A stretch of 64,000 nucleotides of DNA from Buddleja alternifolia (taxonomy: Eukaryota; Streptophyta; Magnoliopsida; Lamiales; Scrophulariaceae). The notes under the pieces were generated by a model. It saw only the letters and a program-made list of their open reading frames with translations. It had not been told where the DNA came from and did not search any database. Position numbers and translations under genes: made by a program. The stretch covers positions 28,088,480-28,152,479 of the forward strand of contig CM033397.1 of NCBI GenBank assembly GCA_019426215.1. Direction: 5' to 3'. The first letter of the stretch is position 1. The number at the start of each line of letters is the position of its first letter. Below are positions 1 to 12,222 of the stretch, in pieces.

Positions 1-512
1 AAAAATAATTAAATAAAAAATTATTTTAGCTTATTTTATTGTTATTTTATTTTTATTTTTTTGAGAAATGACTAAGAGGTGATACTTTTAAGGCAGAGTG
101 CAACTTAGACTTGAGGGTGGGCACGTCTAAGTTAAAGTCATAAATTGTCAAAAAATGCAAAGTTACACAGAATACAACTTTGAATAGAGCGTGGGCACGC
201 CTAATTTCAAGTTGTAATCTGTCGATTCTACAAAAAAAATTTACTTCATGACCAAGTTTAAAACGTGCCCCAGAATTATCATGGGATGTGTTTCACCTCA
301 TAGAAAAAGACAAAAATATATAAAAAAAAACATAAAACGAAGGAAAAGGAGCGAGAAAAGTTAAAACTCTTGGGTTGTCTCCCAAGCAGCACCTTTCTTT
401 TATGTCTTTGGCTAGACGCAGTTACGACTTAAGTTGCATAAGTAGGGGGTTCAAAGCCATCATTGCGCCAAGCTACCATTAGTAGATCATCATCATTGAG
501 TTCAAGAACTCG

Positions 513-935
513 CTACATCAACGAGTCAGTAACATGTATACCAAACATAGAATGATCTCCATTAGGATACTTCATAGAATCATAGATATTAAATTTTATG
601 ATTTCACCATTTGATTCCATAGCAAGTGTCACATCATGAATATTAATGTTAGTTCTAGATGTTTTAAGAAATGGTCTTCCAAGTAAAATGGGGGCAAAAT
701 CACAAGAGTTATCTTCACCCATATCAATAATATAAAAATCAACAAAAAGAACCAAATCATTAACTTGAACTAATATGTTTTCAAGAACAACATCAGGATA
801 TCCATTAGACCTATCAACTAATTGGATAATCACATTTGTTCCTTTCAGTTTTCCTACATTCAAAGATTCATAGATAGAACGAGACATGATATTAATAGAA
901 GCTCATAGATCTCACATAGCCTTCTCAATTTGCAC
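513..935 (-). pseudogene. Retroviral-type aspartic protease remnant
   Basis: The 124-residue open stretch 513-887 carries the C-terminal half of a plant Ty3 retropepsin: a QLVDRS turn, a DxYPDVVLENILVQV strand, VDFYIIDM, and the hallmark ILLGRPFLKTSR. The upstream active-site segment still reads ASIN around 905-925 but is broken by two TGA codons where the family has Cys and Gly, so the catalytic loop is destroyed. The family cleaves the Gag-Pol polyprotein in the virus-like particle. Clearly a decayed copy; the protease of the element at 43952-46279 is an intact relative. Confidence 0.8.
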
Positions 936-1483
936 ATCACCTATCTTACAAGGAATAGTAAACATACATGAGTCCTCGCATTTTGGAGGTAATTTCTTTT
1001 GAAGTACTGCAGATAAATTTACCTCAAATTTTTGAGGAGTTTCTAGAATTTTCTTTTCTAGCTCTTCATTCTCAGATTTCACAAACTCACCAGGAAACGG
1101 GGAGGTACCTCAATTAGCTTGACCTGCTCGATACGTGTCTCATTCGGTTTGATGAGTTGAGGTTCCACGGATTTCTTCTCCAACTCTTCTTCTACCTTAC
1201 GCTTAGAGTTAGCAAACCGACTAGGAAACAATGGAGGTATCACAATTGACTTGAGATCTTGTAGCACCTTTCCATTTCTCAAAGTGACTACACTAACATT
1301 CTGCTTTGTATTTAAAATAGTCTAAGATGGCAGTTAAATTGACATTTGGGAGCTGAATTTGTTCATTGTGGTGGCTAACAGGCTCACTTGACTCTCTAGG
1401 TGCTACAGACTAGTTCTTGTCTCCTGTTGAAATTGTTGTGTGTTACTTGCCAATGATTTAACAATTTCTTCTAGAGACTGTTG

Positions 1484-1717
1484 TTATGGTGGAATTGATT
1501 GTCTATGTTGATAAAAAGTTGGTGGGAATCCTCCAGCAGTATTGGCTTGCTCGAATGACTCGTATTGAAGTGTAGGACACACTTCAGAAATATGATCGAT
1601 GTTGGTGCATATGGCACAAGCTCTCACCTGGTGTGTATTACCTACAACCAACTTTTGCACAAGAGAAGTTAAATCATTGAGACGCTGATCAATTGAAGAT
1701 ATACTCACCTCATTCAT
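1484..1717 (-). pseudogene. Gag zinc-knuckle fragment
   Basis: A 77-residue open stretch holds one CX2CX4HX4C knuckle (Cys-Ala-Ile-Cys, His five positions on, then Cys), the nucleocapsid motif that binds the element RNA. It follows the gag domain at 1961-2332 in element order and is separated from it by stops. The downstream part is Pro/Gln-rich, as usual between knuckle and protease. A further open piece at 1079-1282 (charged, PPLFPSRF and PPRFLVSL) is probably the linker before the protease. Confidence 0.7.
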
Positions 1718-1960
1718 CCCTTTAGATGCACAGTCTTGTTGAGTGTTGAACTATTGGGTATTGGCCGCCATGTTGGAGTTTAAATTTCTTACTTCAGTGG
1801 GAGTTTTGTATACCAATGCACCTTTACTTGCAGCATCTATCATATTCCTCTCTATTGTTGATAAGCCTTCGTAGAAATATTGGATGAGGAGTTGTTCAGG
1901 GATTTGATGTTGTGGACAGCTGGCGACCAATTGCTTAAACCGCTCCCAGTACTCGTATAA

Positions 1961-2332
1961 TTATTCTCCACTGATTTGCCTTATCCCGCGTATCTCTTTT
2001 CTGATGTTAGCAGGTCGTGAGGCAAGAAAGAATCTCTCCAAAAATAATTCTGTCATCTCTGTCCATATATTGATTGAACTAGAAGGTATATAGTAGAGCC
2101 AATCCTTAGCTTTGTCGGCTAATGAAAAGGGAAAAGCTCGCATTTTAATTTGTTCTTCGATAACATTCCTTGGTTTCATGGTTGAATAGACCACATGAAA
2201 CTCTTTCAGGTGTTTATGAGGATCTTCTCCTGCAAGACCATGGAAAGTAAGAAGCAAGTGAATGAGATCAAATTTTAATTCAAAATTTACCTCAAGATTA
2301 GGATATTGATTGCAAAGAGGTTGTTGATCCAA
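1961..2332 (-). pseudogene. Retrotransposon Gag domain
   Basis: The 123-residue open stretch matches the plant retrotransposon Gag capsid-like domain: FHGLAGEDPHKHLKEF, then the RAFPFSLADKAKDWLYYIP core, and an ITELFLERFF-like helix ending in a KEIRGIRQ segment. It lies about 200 bp inside the primer site, the expected place for gag, and lacks its downstream continuation because of stops. Structural protein of the cytoplasmic particle; no longer functional here. Confidence 0.85.
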
Positions 2333-2540
2333 AATTGGAATGGCTAGCTCCCTTAAAGTCCTCTCGTTAGGTTGGCCATAACTTCTAGCTTTTCCTCTAA
2401 ATCATTAGATGTGACAACTGGACAGTTTACTACTTGAAGTTAGACGTGTCCACGCTTAAGCTGAAGGCTGCTGCTGTCTTCTCTGCGAACTTAAAGTCAA
2501 AGAAATTAAAAACAAAGAGAAAATAAATCTAGAGGCACCA

Positions 2541-2559
2541 ATCCCCGACAACGGTTCCA
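2541..2559 (-). other. Primer-binding site, tRNA-Asp type (degenerate)
   Basis: On the minus strand this reads TGGAACCGTTGTCGGGGAT, close to the complement of the 3' end of plant tRNA-Asp (TGGCGCCGTTGCCGGGGA). It sits five bases inside the LTR edge. The same site in undamaged form is at 40398 and 46388. Confidence 0.75.
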
Positions 2560-4004
2560 AAATTTGATCGGTGTCGAATCCACACAAAAATAATTCCTAC
2601 TAAACTTGTAGATAGCAATGAACAGGGTCGAATCCACAGGGATTGATTCAGATTTAATTCTCAATAAACAAAAGTAAAATAAAAAGGGTGGGATCTTTTA
2701 TAATCGATTAAACTAAAAATTACTAAAAATAAACTAAAAATTAAGAAAAGTTTAATAAGTGATGAGATTCTAGCCTAAGGAGTTATTTTCGTTTTGATTC
2801 TTAAAATTGATCCTTGATGCAAAGATAGTTTAATGTTCATGAACAAATTGGCTATAGTTCTTAACACACTCTAACAAACTAGTTTCTCTTTAATTTATCG
2901 ATAACCAAAATAAGTTATCTGATTACTTCTCTTATTGATTAAATAATCCTAAATAAGCTCTTAGGGCTCGTTTGGTTACCTAGTTGGGTTTGTGAAGGAT
3001 TATATACCATTGGATACATAGTGTGTCATTCCAGCATATTCCTAACCATTTGGATGTTTGGTTGTCTGTCATTATCTCAAGATATCCCAAATATAAACCT
3101 GCCTTCTTGTTTGGTTGAATTAGAATGAATATATGGTTCAGTTACGAATTTTACCAAAATACCCTTGTTTTTTATTGATAACCCAAACTTACCCTTGGCA
3201 TCCTTTAGCAATACATCCCCATTTTGCATCCTTTTGCATCCCCATTTTCAAAGACCTGGAGAAACGCAGCTTGAGGAAAAGAATAAGCCAACAATCAGGT
3301 AAACTTATATCTCAATTTCATTGGTTCTTTTCAATCTTTTGTTAATATGTATATTAAACAGCCCATTATTTTCTATTCTTTGAATATTTGGTGATTAAGG
3401 TTTGTTGAAATGGGTATGTTGAAATATGCCCTGTCGTATTTGGTGATTAGGGTGTGTGAACTCAACAATTCAATTTTTTGTTGAAATGGGTTTGTTGATT
3501 CTAAATATCAACAAGTTTGATAATCAATTAAACCGAATTCTTGAGTAATATTTGAGTTCAAAGAGGTTGATAGTTGAAAATAAAATATTGAATCTGAAAT
3601 CCTCATTGATGGTTTTTAGAATCAATCAATTAAATTTACATAGATGAACATTTCTTTTACTTTTGAAGATGAACATTTCTTTAAATTTACCTTCAGGCAG
3701 AAAAGTTCATCTTGTTGATTTGCTACCAACATTCATTCCATATTCCTCCACTAACTTGAAGAAATGAATTGGGAATAATCGATTGATGTAGACTGATTTA
3801 AGCGAGGGTGATTATGAATAAGGTTGTTTAAGGCCCTGTTAATTCTGAATTGGGGTGATAATTGCCCCTGTTAATTCTAATTTATTTTGAATTAGGGTTA
3901 ATTTTTTGATCTAATTCTTGTTTACTTGTTTCTGTTTATTTGAAAATGAATGAGATGCTCATGATTCTATTTTTTATATAGTGCTACGGTAAACGCCTTT
4001 TTTG

Positions 4005-4512
4005 ATGGGAAAGGATTGCCCTCCAAAATGTTCGTGTGAACGTGGGCCAATGTTAATTGTTCGTGTCACTCGTAAAAATAAAAACCTTTTTCTATCGTTG
4101 TCCGGCTTGGAAGGACCATGGGGATCATTTCATTTGGTGCGACAAATATCACAAAGATGATGATATTAAGCCAAGTTTCCTCGTCGACAATTTATTCCCT
4201 ACCAGCGCATCTACCACAACATCGTGTTCAACTAGTCAGTTTGTAAGCAATTCATCACCTGTTTTTCCAACTCAAACAGAGACAACAACATCTGTAAATG
4301 AGTCTATTCCACCACCTGTAACACAATCAGGCATGAAGTTTCCTGATAGTAAACCAAGTTGCTTGTCTATAGTCACTCTGAATGATGGGGGATATGAAAT
4401 TAAACTAGACCAAGCTGGGTCATGGATGTTATTTTGTTGCACAGGGGCTACAATCTTAATTTCTAGTCTTTTTGTCCTCATGTTAGGATTGATGATAGGA
4501 AGATTGACTTGA
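4005..4512 (+). pseudogene. GRF-type zinc-finger protein with C-terminal membrane anchor (frameshifted)
   Basis: From ATG at 4005 the frame gives CPPKCSCERGPMLIVRV and NKN, then a one-base shift near 4085 leads into FYRCPAWKDHGDHFIWCDKY. Together these make a GRF zinc finger (CxC near the start, N...FYRCP, then C with an F-x-W core). A Ser/Thr/Pro-rich linker of about 80 residues follows, then a strongly hydrophobic segment (MLFCCTGATILISSLFVLML) close to the end, so the product would be a tail-anchored small protein. Plants have many GRF/transmembrane proteins of this size with unknown roles; GRF fingers bind single-stranded nucleic acid in other proteins. It is the only gene on the plus strand of this Harbinger element. 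The shift lies in an A/T run and could be a sequence error. Confidence 0.65.
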
Positions 4513-5540
4513 CACACATGAACATTAATTCGTCATGTTGAATTGTATTTTCGTTTTTAAGTATGTTAAACTGCTCTAAAATGTTGTTTATGGAATAAAT
4601 ATCCTTGTGTTAAATAGGACCCTTCGATTTATTAGATTCAATTTTTTGGGGTATGTCATTTCGTTGTTGTCTTATTTTTTTCCTGAGATTCAATACTAGT
4701 CCCAACTGAGACATGGTATCTTAATTTTTGGCAATGAGATAGGAACAAGTAAAGACATGCTTGTGTTAGATAACCAAAAAAAAAATAGAAATATTAGATA
4801 AATGCCTCTTTATTTCAAGAGAAATCTCCTAACAGACTCACATACTACTTGTCAATATACGCATAATAAAAACAAAAAAGATAATCCAGTTCACCTTAGC
4901 TATTGCTAAGCACATGGACAGATTACTCATTAACTAAATGGCCCAAGCTTAAATTTTCCAATGACTACCAGATGCAAGTGAAAGACTAGAAATGTTAATG
5001 CCTCAAACCGGTGGTGTTAGATATTATGTATTCATTTCCTCTTCAAATTCGAAAAAGAATAGAAGCATTCTACATCTATCTAAATACATATCTCTGGTTC
5101 AAGAAAAATTGTAAGATTATGTTTATTTTCCTAGTTTGTGATGATCTTATTCCAAATCCGTTATACATCACAAAAGTGATTTGCACGTTTATCAATCTGG
5201 ATATAAAAATTTGAAGTAATTAAAAAGACTATTATAGTCATCCTAACAAAACTCAACTGGTATTTACTCAAATTAAACCAAAACATGAATCAGTGCACTA
5301 ATCTACTTAAAAATATTGTAAAAGTGGCAAAAAATAAAAAAAATTAATATTTATAAAGTCAAAATACATATGAAGTCTTATCTTCCTCTCATGATATTGA
5401 AAATAGAGAAGATAAGAACTTGTTAAACATTAACATTACACACCCGTCTAAGAACTTGTTAATTAAAATGCAAACCATAGATAATTATAGATAGGAAAAA
5501 ACACACAATATAGTACGTGGAAGGTTAAGGTATCGCAAGT

Positions 5541-6384
5541 TCAAGGGAACTTCAACTTTCTCATTATCTTTGACGTGGTTGACGGCTCATCTAGTGGCTC
5601 TTTCTTAGGCTTAACAAGCTTTGCTACATTCGGGGGCTTGGTTGGTGTAACTCCACTCGGACACCATGGCCCAAATTTGTATTGTGGACTTCGCACGTTT
5701 GTGGAGTTCTCATCGGTTGGATCGAGGTGTACAATGGGTACATTTCTTTGATTAACATCATTCGACTTAGTAGATCCTTCACCCTCTTCGTCACCTTCAA
5801 TTTGAATCACTTTCATAATAGGATATCCGACGGTGTTATCTTCGTCGTCATCATCATCACTTGACAAAATGATCAAGTCTTTTGGAGGAGTTGGATAACG
5901 TTCAATACGTGGATGGAAAAAATTTGTAACTTCTCCCATTGGGGTTCCCCTAGTGAAAAATAGGCCTTCGCAATAATAGACTCCTAATAAACATGGAGTA
6001 AGTTAGTAACACAAAATAGTGAATAATTGAAGCTAAATGGCATAATTGTCTTAGGACATGATTGTTAATAACTTATTTATATATATTTACCTTGATCCAC
6101 ATCTCCCACAATGGAGTCGGGGCATAAACGTGGTTATTAGACTTGTCCCAATAAACTCCTTCTGTCGTGATGATTGTTTGGAACATAGAGTACCTTTGGT
6201 GGAGCATTTGGAACCGACGGTCGCACTTGGTGAATGTGAAATCGATATCAACATAATGATCGCATGGTTTGAGTTGAATCTTTCCATATGTTGCGATTTT
6301 CCCAAGCTCGGAGATAAAGAAATCATCTCTTGCATATGTCCAATTCTCATTGTAGAACATTTTGGCTTGGGAAGGATAAGACAT
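5541..6384 (-). pseudogene. Second Myb/SANT-like (Harbinger accessory) protein
   Basis: The first part (6384-6073) starts MSYPSQAK, then gives FTKCDRRFQMLHQRYSMFQ, GVYWDKSNNHVYAP and LWEMWIK, the second half of the plant Myb/SANT-like fold (order: helix, L..RY..F, G..WD......A....W). After about 60 bp the frame resumes with AKAYFSLGEPQWEKLQIFF, then shifts one base in a T run to continue IERYPTPPKDLIILSSDDDDDED and a Lys-rich tail to 5541. Such proteins act with the transposase in DNA binding and nuclear import. It differs in sequence from the SANT gene at 7395-8411, so it is not a simple duplicate. Confidence 0.65.
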
Positions 6385-7394
6385 GGGTGCTCAAATGATA
6401 GTTAATAAAATTGTGTGCTAAAATTGGCCTTCTGGAATGGGTTTGTTGTGAAGGGGTTGATGTAAAATATCTCACCATGTCCTACTATTTATAATGTGGT
6501 AACAACTTGGAATTAATGGTACAATTACAAATTTATGGCTTAGTTGTCGGTTGCAACTTTTTGCATTTATTTTGAAGTACTGGACATTGCATAATATTTT
6601 ATTCATTATAGATTTTGGTCATGGATTTTTGTCAGATTTTTTTGTCAAGAAGACATGTTATCTTAATGCTACTTTGACACTCAACATATTGGGGAGGTGC
6701 CCTTACAACCTATATTATGAGACTAGTGTTGACCTCAAGATACACAAGATCTCATTGAGCCACAAAAAAAATATGACTTGACAAATTTTCCAGGCTTCCA
6801 AAAGATCTCCCGGTTGAATAAATATAGGACAATAATGAATTTTGTAGGCTTCCAAGATCTCCCTGTTGACAATTTTCAACTGTGCGTGTGGCAAAAAAAA
6901 TATGGCAACATATTTCAACACTCACATTCAAAGGCTCACAATATTGTTTGACACATTTACGACTCATATTCACACACCTATAAGATTCACACACTTAACC
7001 AACTCAAATAGAAATTTCTCACATGTTACAATAGGCCTAAACAATTTAAACAAAGAAATCTCAAACAGAGAGCATATTATCCCATGGAACACACATCTTC
7101 TCAATATTAGCACATTGTAGCCATATTACTTACTAACGTAATTACCACCAAATATCAAAGACAATAATAAATCCTATTATACAAAATATAGAACATTAAG
7201 ATCTAAATTAGAGCTCAACCACATTGTGCTAACTAAGGTCTGCTTAAATCCTATTATACAAAATATAAAACATTTAAGTAAGCTAGATAGTAAGGTCTGC
7301 TTCACAGATATCAAGTTTTAATAAGTTAAGTCAAATAATCTGTTTAAGCCCAAAAGTCGATCTTCTACCACATATCAAAGTCGTCCATCAAGCT

Positions 7395-8411
7395 TCATAC
7401 AGACATACTTGATTTTCGTTCGGCGGGAAGACTAAAGAACAACATTAGATCATCAGAATTCTTGACCAACATCTGTGAAGCTATGAGTTTTTCGTCCTCA
7501 TTAAGGCCCTCCATGTTTTCAACAATTTTGAACACCTCTCTCTGCTTCAATGAAATGTCGTACTGAAGACTTAAATTTCGTGCAATGTCACCAAGTCTAT
7601 CTTTAGAATTCTCCACAAAGGCCCCCAACAAATCAACTACCGTGTCCTAATAATCAACAACATTCCTTTTCCGTTTACCTGTTTTTTTAGATGAACTGTT
7701 GCCCGCATTCTCATTCACGGATGTGGTCTCGGTCTCGCCCGCATTCTCTTGTTGGTTTGCTTCTTCGCCCACCAAATCTTCCTCCTGGTTTTCATCATTC
7801 ATCAGACCACCTACAGCTTTTGCAATATCTTCAGCCCCTTCCCCAGTAGCTCTGTCTTTTCCGAACACTTCACACCATTCACGATAAAATGGCCACGATT
7901 TATACCTCATCAACCTTGCACTAGGATCGTTCTACAAATATAACATAAAATATATTTGATGTTAAGCATGTAAAAACAAAATTTAGAAATCATCATAAAT
8001 AAAATTTAGAACCCAAAAATAGATTTAGAAGCTAAAACTTACCCTTACAACCCTCTCCCAAGCTTCGTCAGTCGTCTCAAGCATTCCGGTTGTTTCATTC
8101 CAACCAACCTCACTTTTGTCCATCATCATGAACAAAGATCCATATTGTTTCTACCAAGTGTGAATTTTTGAGTTAATATGGGGCTGTGCACGCAAATTTG
8201 TCCCGGGAAAGGTCTTTATCATTGCTTGCTCAAGTTCACGGAGGTATCCGGTGCGAAAGCCATTGTCCGACTTCCACCCGGCAGCCACAATTTCCTTGAG
8301 AGCTGTCAGCAGTACCTCCTCCTCTGGTCGGGTCCAACTACGCCTTGATTGATCACAAGTCTTCATTGGTCCCTTACCCTTGCTAATTTGGCTGGAAGAT
8401 GACTCCATTTG
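7395..8411 (-). pseudogene. Harbinger ORF1, Myb/SANT-like DNA-binding protein
   Basis: The likely start is MESSSSQISKGKG at 8411. The SANT-like domain follows: SWTRPEEEVLLTALKEIV, WKSDNGFRTGY, LRAQPHINSKIHTW, then KKQYG-like, GWNETTGML and DEAWERVV, and YREWCEVFGKDRATG. A Glu/Asn-rich acidic linker, a basic KKTGKRKR patch and a C-terminal helical domain (DRLGDIARNLSLQYDISLKQ... LPAERKSSMSV) end at 7395. A TAG at about 8151 after HTW and a TAG before DTVVDLLG near 7647 interrupt it; a short intron probably lies near 7925-8045. In Harbinger and Pong elements this protein works with the transposase encoded next door. Confidence 0.8.
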
Positions 8412-8716
8412 CTTATAACTGTAAAGTAAAGTTAAGAAAATCTGCATATATGAAAACTTGTTCTCCTACATTAACCTAAAACAATCAGTTGAAACATATA
8501 CATACTATAGATAATAAACTAAAACACATACAAGACACAAATAATCTATAAACATTAATCAACACAAATTCATCAAACATCCTACAAACGTAGTCCACAA
8601 TATTACAAGTGAACAATTTGGCCAATGGGAAAGACAGAAATATTACAATAGTGAAAATAACACCTTAATGAAGCTTAATATTACAATTGTGAAAATAACT
8701 CAAGACTTAAATTTGT

Positions 8717-10183
8717 CTAACGCCCCCTCCTATTTGTCGAACCCCTCCACTCATTAAACATGGCATTAGCTACGCTATCACGCCAATTGGACCACTCAGT
8801 TGAAGACTCCACTGTGTCAATAAATTCCATATTGTCATCTGCATCGGCATTATTTACGTAGAGATCCGGAAAAAGATGATCTAAAGGATCAATAGGCATT
8901 TCCATTCGTATAAAATTATGCAAGAGACAACATGCCATAACTATGTGATTTTGTGTTTGGATAGGGTAAAACGCATGACTTCTTAACACTGCCCAACGCA
9001 TTTTCAGCATTCCCCAAGTGCGTTCAATCACATTGCGTGCCTTAGAGTGACACATATTGAAATACTCCTTGTGATTTTGAGGAGTGACTCCACTATCACC
9101 CCAATCTTTCAAGTGATATCTTACTCCTCTGTACGGAGTAAGAAATCCTTCACAGTTTGTGTAACCATTATCACACAAATAGTACTTTCCTGTGAATAAG
9201 CCACATAAAAAAAATGTGTTAACTACTTACTAGTGAATATATTAAATATATGAATATATTAAATATAAGCTTCTGCGATTTTTAATATATATATATATAT
9301 ATATATTGAATCGGCTCTTAAATTAATGTGGACTCTAAAAATTACCATTTAGCACTTTAAACCCGTGAGGCCTATTGATAGCGTCACGAAGGACTCTAGC
9401 GTCGGCAGCTGACCCCTCCCAACCAGGCAAAATATAGACAAACTTGCAAAAGCGGTCAACTACCCCGAGAAGATTGATACTAACTTCTCCCTTCCTGTTC
9501 CTATAACGTGCCTTTTCAGTATCGCGAACACGGACATTAATGTAAGAGCCATCTAATGCACCTAAACAACCCTATTAATGAAAATAATAATGTTACATAG
9601 TTCCTAAAACACATATTTATAAAAAAGTTGATATTTATTCTTTTTTAAATTTACCTTAAACCACTTCCACCTCGAATCTGTGGAATATTCCTCTACCGGT
9701 TCAAGAGTAACAAGGATCATGGGATATAATTTCAACAAAGCTACTAACCGCGTGAAAATATTTGCTAACGGTGTGCCCGGATCTAATGAAATCATGTTTT
9801 ACAATACAATTTTTCTTATGATGTGCTAGAGTTGACAAAAACATACAAACTTTTTCGGGTATATTTACATGCCTAGAGTCTATCAATCCACCTACGTGCT
9901 CCAACAAATAGCACAATCTACCAAATGCATTTCTATTCATTCTTAAGTTGTCAACGCAAGAGGTGTCACTATATTCAACTATTCTTCTCATGTGAGACAC
10001 TTGGTCGGGTATCCGATCAGCCATCACATATCTAACTACCCTTTCTGCCCTCCTACGATTCCCAAACCTCTCATCTTGTAACAATGCAATCACAAGGTTG
10101 AAAAAGAATAAACTTTGGACAATTATCTCTTGAACAATCAAGAAAATCTGCATTTTCTTCCGACAAATGCGCGCCATGTTCAC
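8717..10183 (-). pseudogene. PIF/Harbinger DDE transposase (DDE_Tnp_4)
   Basis: The N-terminal part (10183-9701) contains RRAERVVRY and a helical DNA-binding region, and reaches RSGHTVSKYFHAV. A one-base shift then leads to ALLKLYPMILV and STDSRWKWF. After a short intron come GALDGSYINVRVRD (first catalytic Asp), GWEGSAADARVL (second Asp) and INRPHGFKVLNG. A second intron (about 9191-9345, holding a TA run at 9285-9306) is followed by YYLCDNGYTNCEGFLTPYRG and RNVIERTWGMLKMRW, the catalytic Glu, with LLHNFIR downstream. All three acidic residues survive, but the frameshift near 9755 kills the copy. The enzyme would cut at the GGGCTCG ends and target TTA sites. Confidence 0.85.
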
Positions 10184-12222
10184 TGCAATTTATCGAAAAA
10201 GTACAAGATCACAAGCATATTTAAAGATAAATTCACAATTCACAGTATATTCCCCCTTAGTTCATAATTGAAGCTATACAACCCACCCTACTACTAATTT
10301 CAACAATTATACAAAAGATGATAATATTTCACCCCTGCATATAAAGCATTTTCTTCACATTTCATATGATTATTTAACAAACATAAGCCATTAAATACAG
10401 TTAACAGTTACAATCTTCCAATAAATAACAAAGTAACAAATTGTTCTAATCAACTTACCTCACTTACCCATGGAGAATTGAACGTGAAAAATACTTACCA
10501 AATTTTGGAAATATTGAAGTAGTGTGTCCCTAATCCAAAATTTTTAGCTGCAATATTACAAAGCCAACACAAAAATTAAAACATTATTACTATTCAATAT
10601 TGGGAAAGTCCTTATCAATCATAATTTCTTTAAAAGAGCTGCATCTTTTAAGCTTTTATTTCTTTTTCTTCTATACTTCATCTATTAAAAAAGTGATAAG
10701 AAACAGTGTTGTATTCAAACTTTCCGTTGTTTTATTTTTTTCACCATAAGACGTAAACTTATGCAGAAAGGCCAATGAGGACAAGGTACAAGGAAAGCAT
10801 ACGGGTGAGACTGCAGAAAGAAAAATTTCACAAAATATTTTTTACTAAACCCTACCAAAACATAAACTGAATACAGGCTCAGTTTTAACCCCAAATATAT
10901 TATCTTTCTCCAAATTTCACCAAGTGTTGAGCAATTTTCACAAAAAATCAAACCATAAATTCGAAATAGGGGTTCCACAAAATACAAGCATTCAACCTAA
11001 CAAAATGCAATAAAACCCTTTCACTCAGACTTGAAAAAAAGATGGAGTAGAGGGGAAATGATTTGAAGATTACGGATGGAAATATGATGGAGATAATATG
11101 GATCTGAAGATGATGGAGACTTACGTGAAAAAAGCCTTCAATTTCAGGGTCAGAGCTCTAATACGTGACGAACTTTTGACAAAATCTGCGAATACGGGAT
11201 TTTTTTTCTTCTTCTTCGGATCTATTACCGTAAGAAATCCTTCAATTTCAGACAGAGTGCGTCATAACGTGAAGAAGGCAGATCTGGGATTTTTGCTACT
11301 GTAATACGTGAAATGGAAATATGTAATAAAAATTGAAAAATAATTATTGGTTGGTGTATATATAAGCGAGGGGTATTTTCGTCATTGTAATTTTGTAGCC
11401 CATGGGTTTAGAAATTGGGTTTATGGATCACACCTCTGAGGTGTGATCCATAAGCCTGCCCAATGTGTACCCATGTACCAGGCCTAATAGTTAAACTGGG
11501 TTTGTATTTTTTGAACCAAATATTGATATTAGGCTTGATACATAAGTCAACCCACCTATTCCAAGCAACCAAACGAGCCCTTAGGATTTAATTTAACAAT
11601 GGCATTAAGAAGTAGAGAAACACCAATTCTAATCAACAAACTCGCAAGCTCGGTTCATTTAGGTTATATCACATATTCCCATAACAACAATCGAAAACTT
11701 GTCCATAATCAACATTGTTAACTGCCACAAATATTAGAATTGACCAAACAGTTACGGATTTGCTATTCTAAATGGCTATATACTATTTCGAAAATCAAAT
11801 AGCGGGCCCTTATTATTCAATTAATCAAAATAATAATTTCAACAAATACAGAAAATATGCAAATACTTAAGAACAAAGAAGGAATACACATAAATTAGAT
11901 CTCACAACTTTTGTGGAATCAAAACTTCAATATTCCTTGGCTAGAAATAGACTAACATCTTTTAATTTGGAAATCAGTAGCACGAACTGCTTCATGCGCT
12001 TGGTAAAGAATCTCATAGTTAGTAATCCACTCAGTAGGGACCAACTTTTCAAGATCTCTCTTGGAGATCTGTCTTCGACTTTGACCAATTGTCGGCACTC
12101 TGTTCCAGAATCTGCAAGGATCAGAGGGGGATCCCGAAGCCCTTGGCTTAGAAGATCAAGACTGGATCTTGAAGCCTTTACACAATTTGGTGATGTAAAG
12201 TAGCCATGACTGAAGACAAAAT

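Larger units (their letters stand above)
1..2559 (-). mobile_element. Ty3/gypsy retrotransposon, internal region, cut by window start
   Basis: Read on the minus strand the order is primer-binding site (2541-2559), gag domain, CCHC knuckle, protease; the element runs off the left edge, so any reverse transcriptase lies outside. The primer site complementary to tRNA-Asp and the gag/protease style suggest an Athila/Tat-like lineage, the same broad type as the element at 38943-48258. Several stops interrupt the reading frame. Positions 1-480 are AT-rich with no coding signal; a phrase GTGGGCACG(T/C)CTAA occurs near 117 and 189, and a variant in inverse orientation near 2440. Confidence 0.8.
2964..11580 (-). 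mobile_element. PIF/Harbinger DNA transposon, 8.6 kb
   Basis: Terminal inverted repeats begin GGGCTCGTTTGGTT at 2964 and end with the complementary AACCAAACGAGCCC at 11580, flanked by the 3 bp duplication TTA (2961-2963 and 11581-11583), typical of PIF/Harbinger. Inside are a DDE_4-type transposase (8717-10183), a Myb/SANT-like protein (7395-8411), a second SANT-like protein (5541-6384), all minus strand, and a GRF zinc-finger gene on plus (4005-4512). All are broken. Non-coding stretches: 2994-4004 and 4520-5540 (nothing recognised), 6410-7390 (AT-rich, nothing seen) and 10190-11580 (subterminal, AT-rich). It inserted into a Ty3 LTR and so is younger than it. Confidence 0.9.
2565..11906 (-). 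repeat. LTR of the left Ty3 element, split by a Harbinger transposon
   Basis: The LTR starts next to the primer site with TGATCGG (plus-strand reading) and contains the GGTCGAATCCACAGG phrase common near the transcribed end of plant Ty3 LTRs. It runs to 2963, is interrupted by the transposon 2964-11580, and resumes at 11581. The outer end is tentatively placed at the CTCACA ending at 11906, just before the viral fragment; the partner LTR is outside the window, so this end cannot be checked by target duplication. LTR sequence totals about 0.7 kb. Confidence 0.55.

Noticed and set aside
10715..10987. 90-residue minus-strand ORF near the Harbinger right end
   Set aside because: Phe/Leu-rich translation of AT-rich subterminal DNA without any domain.
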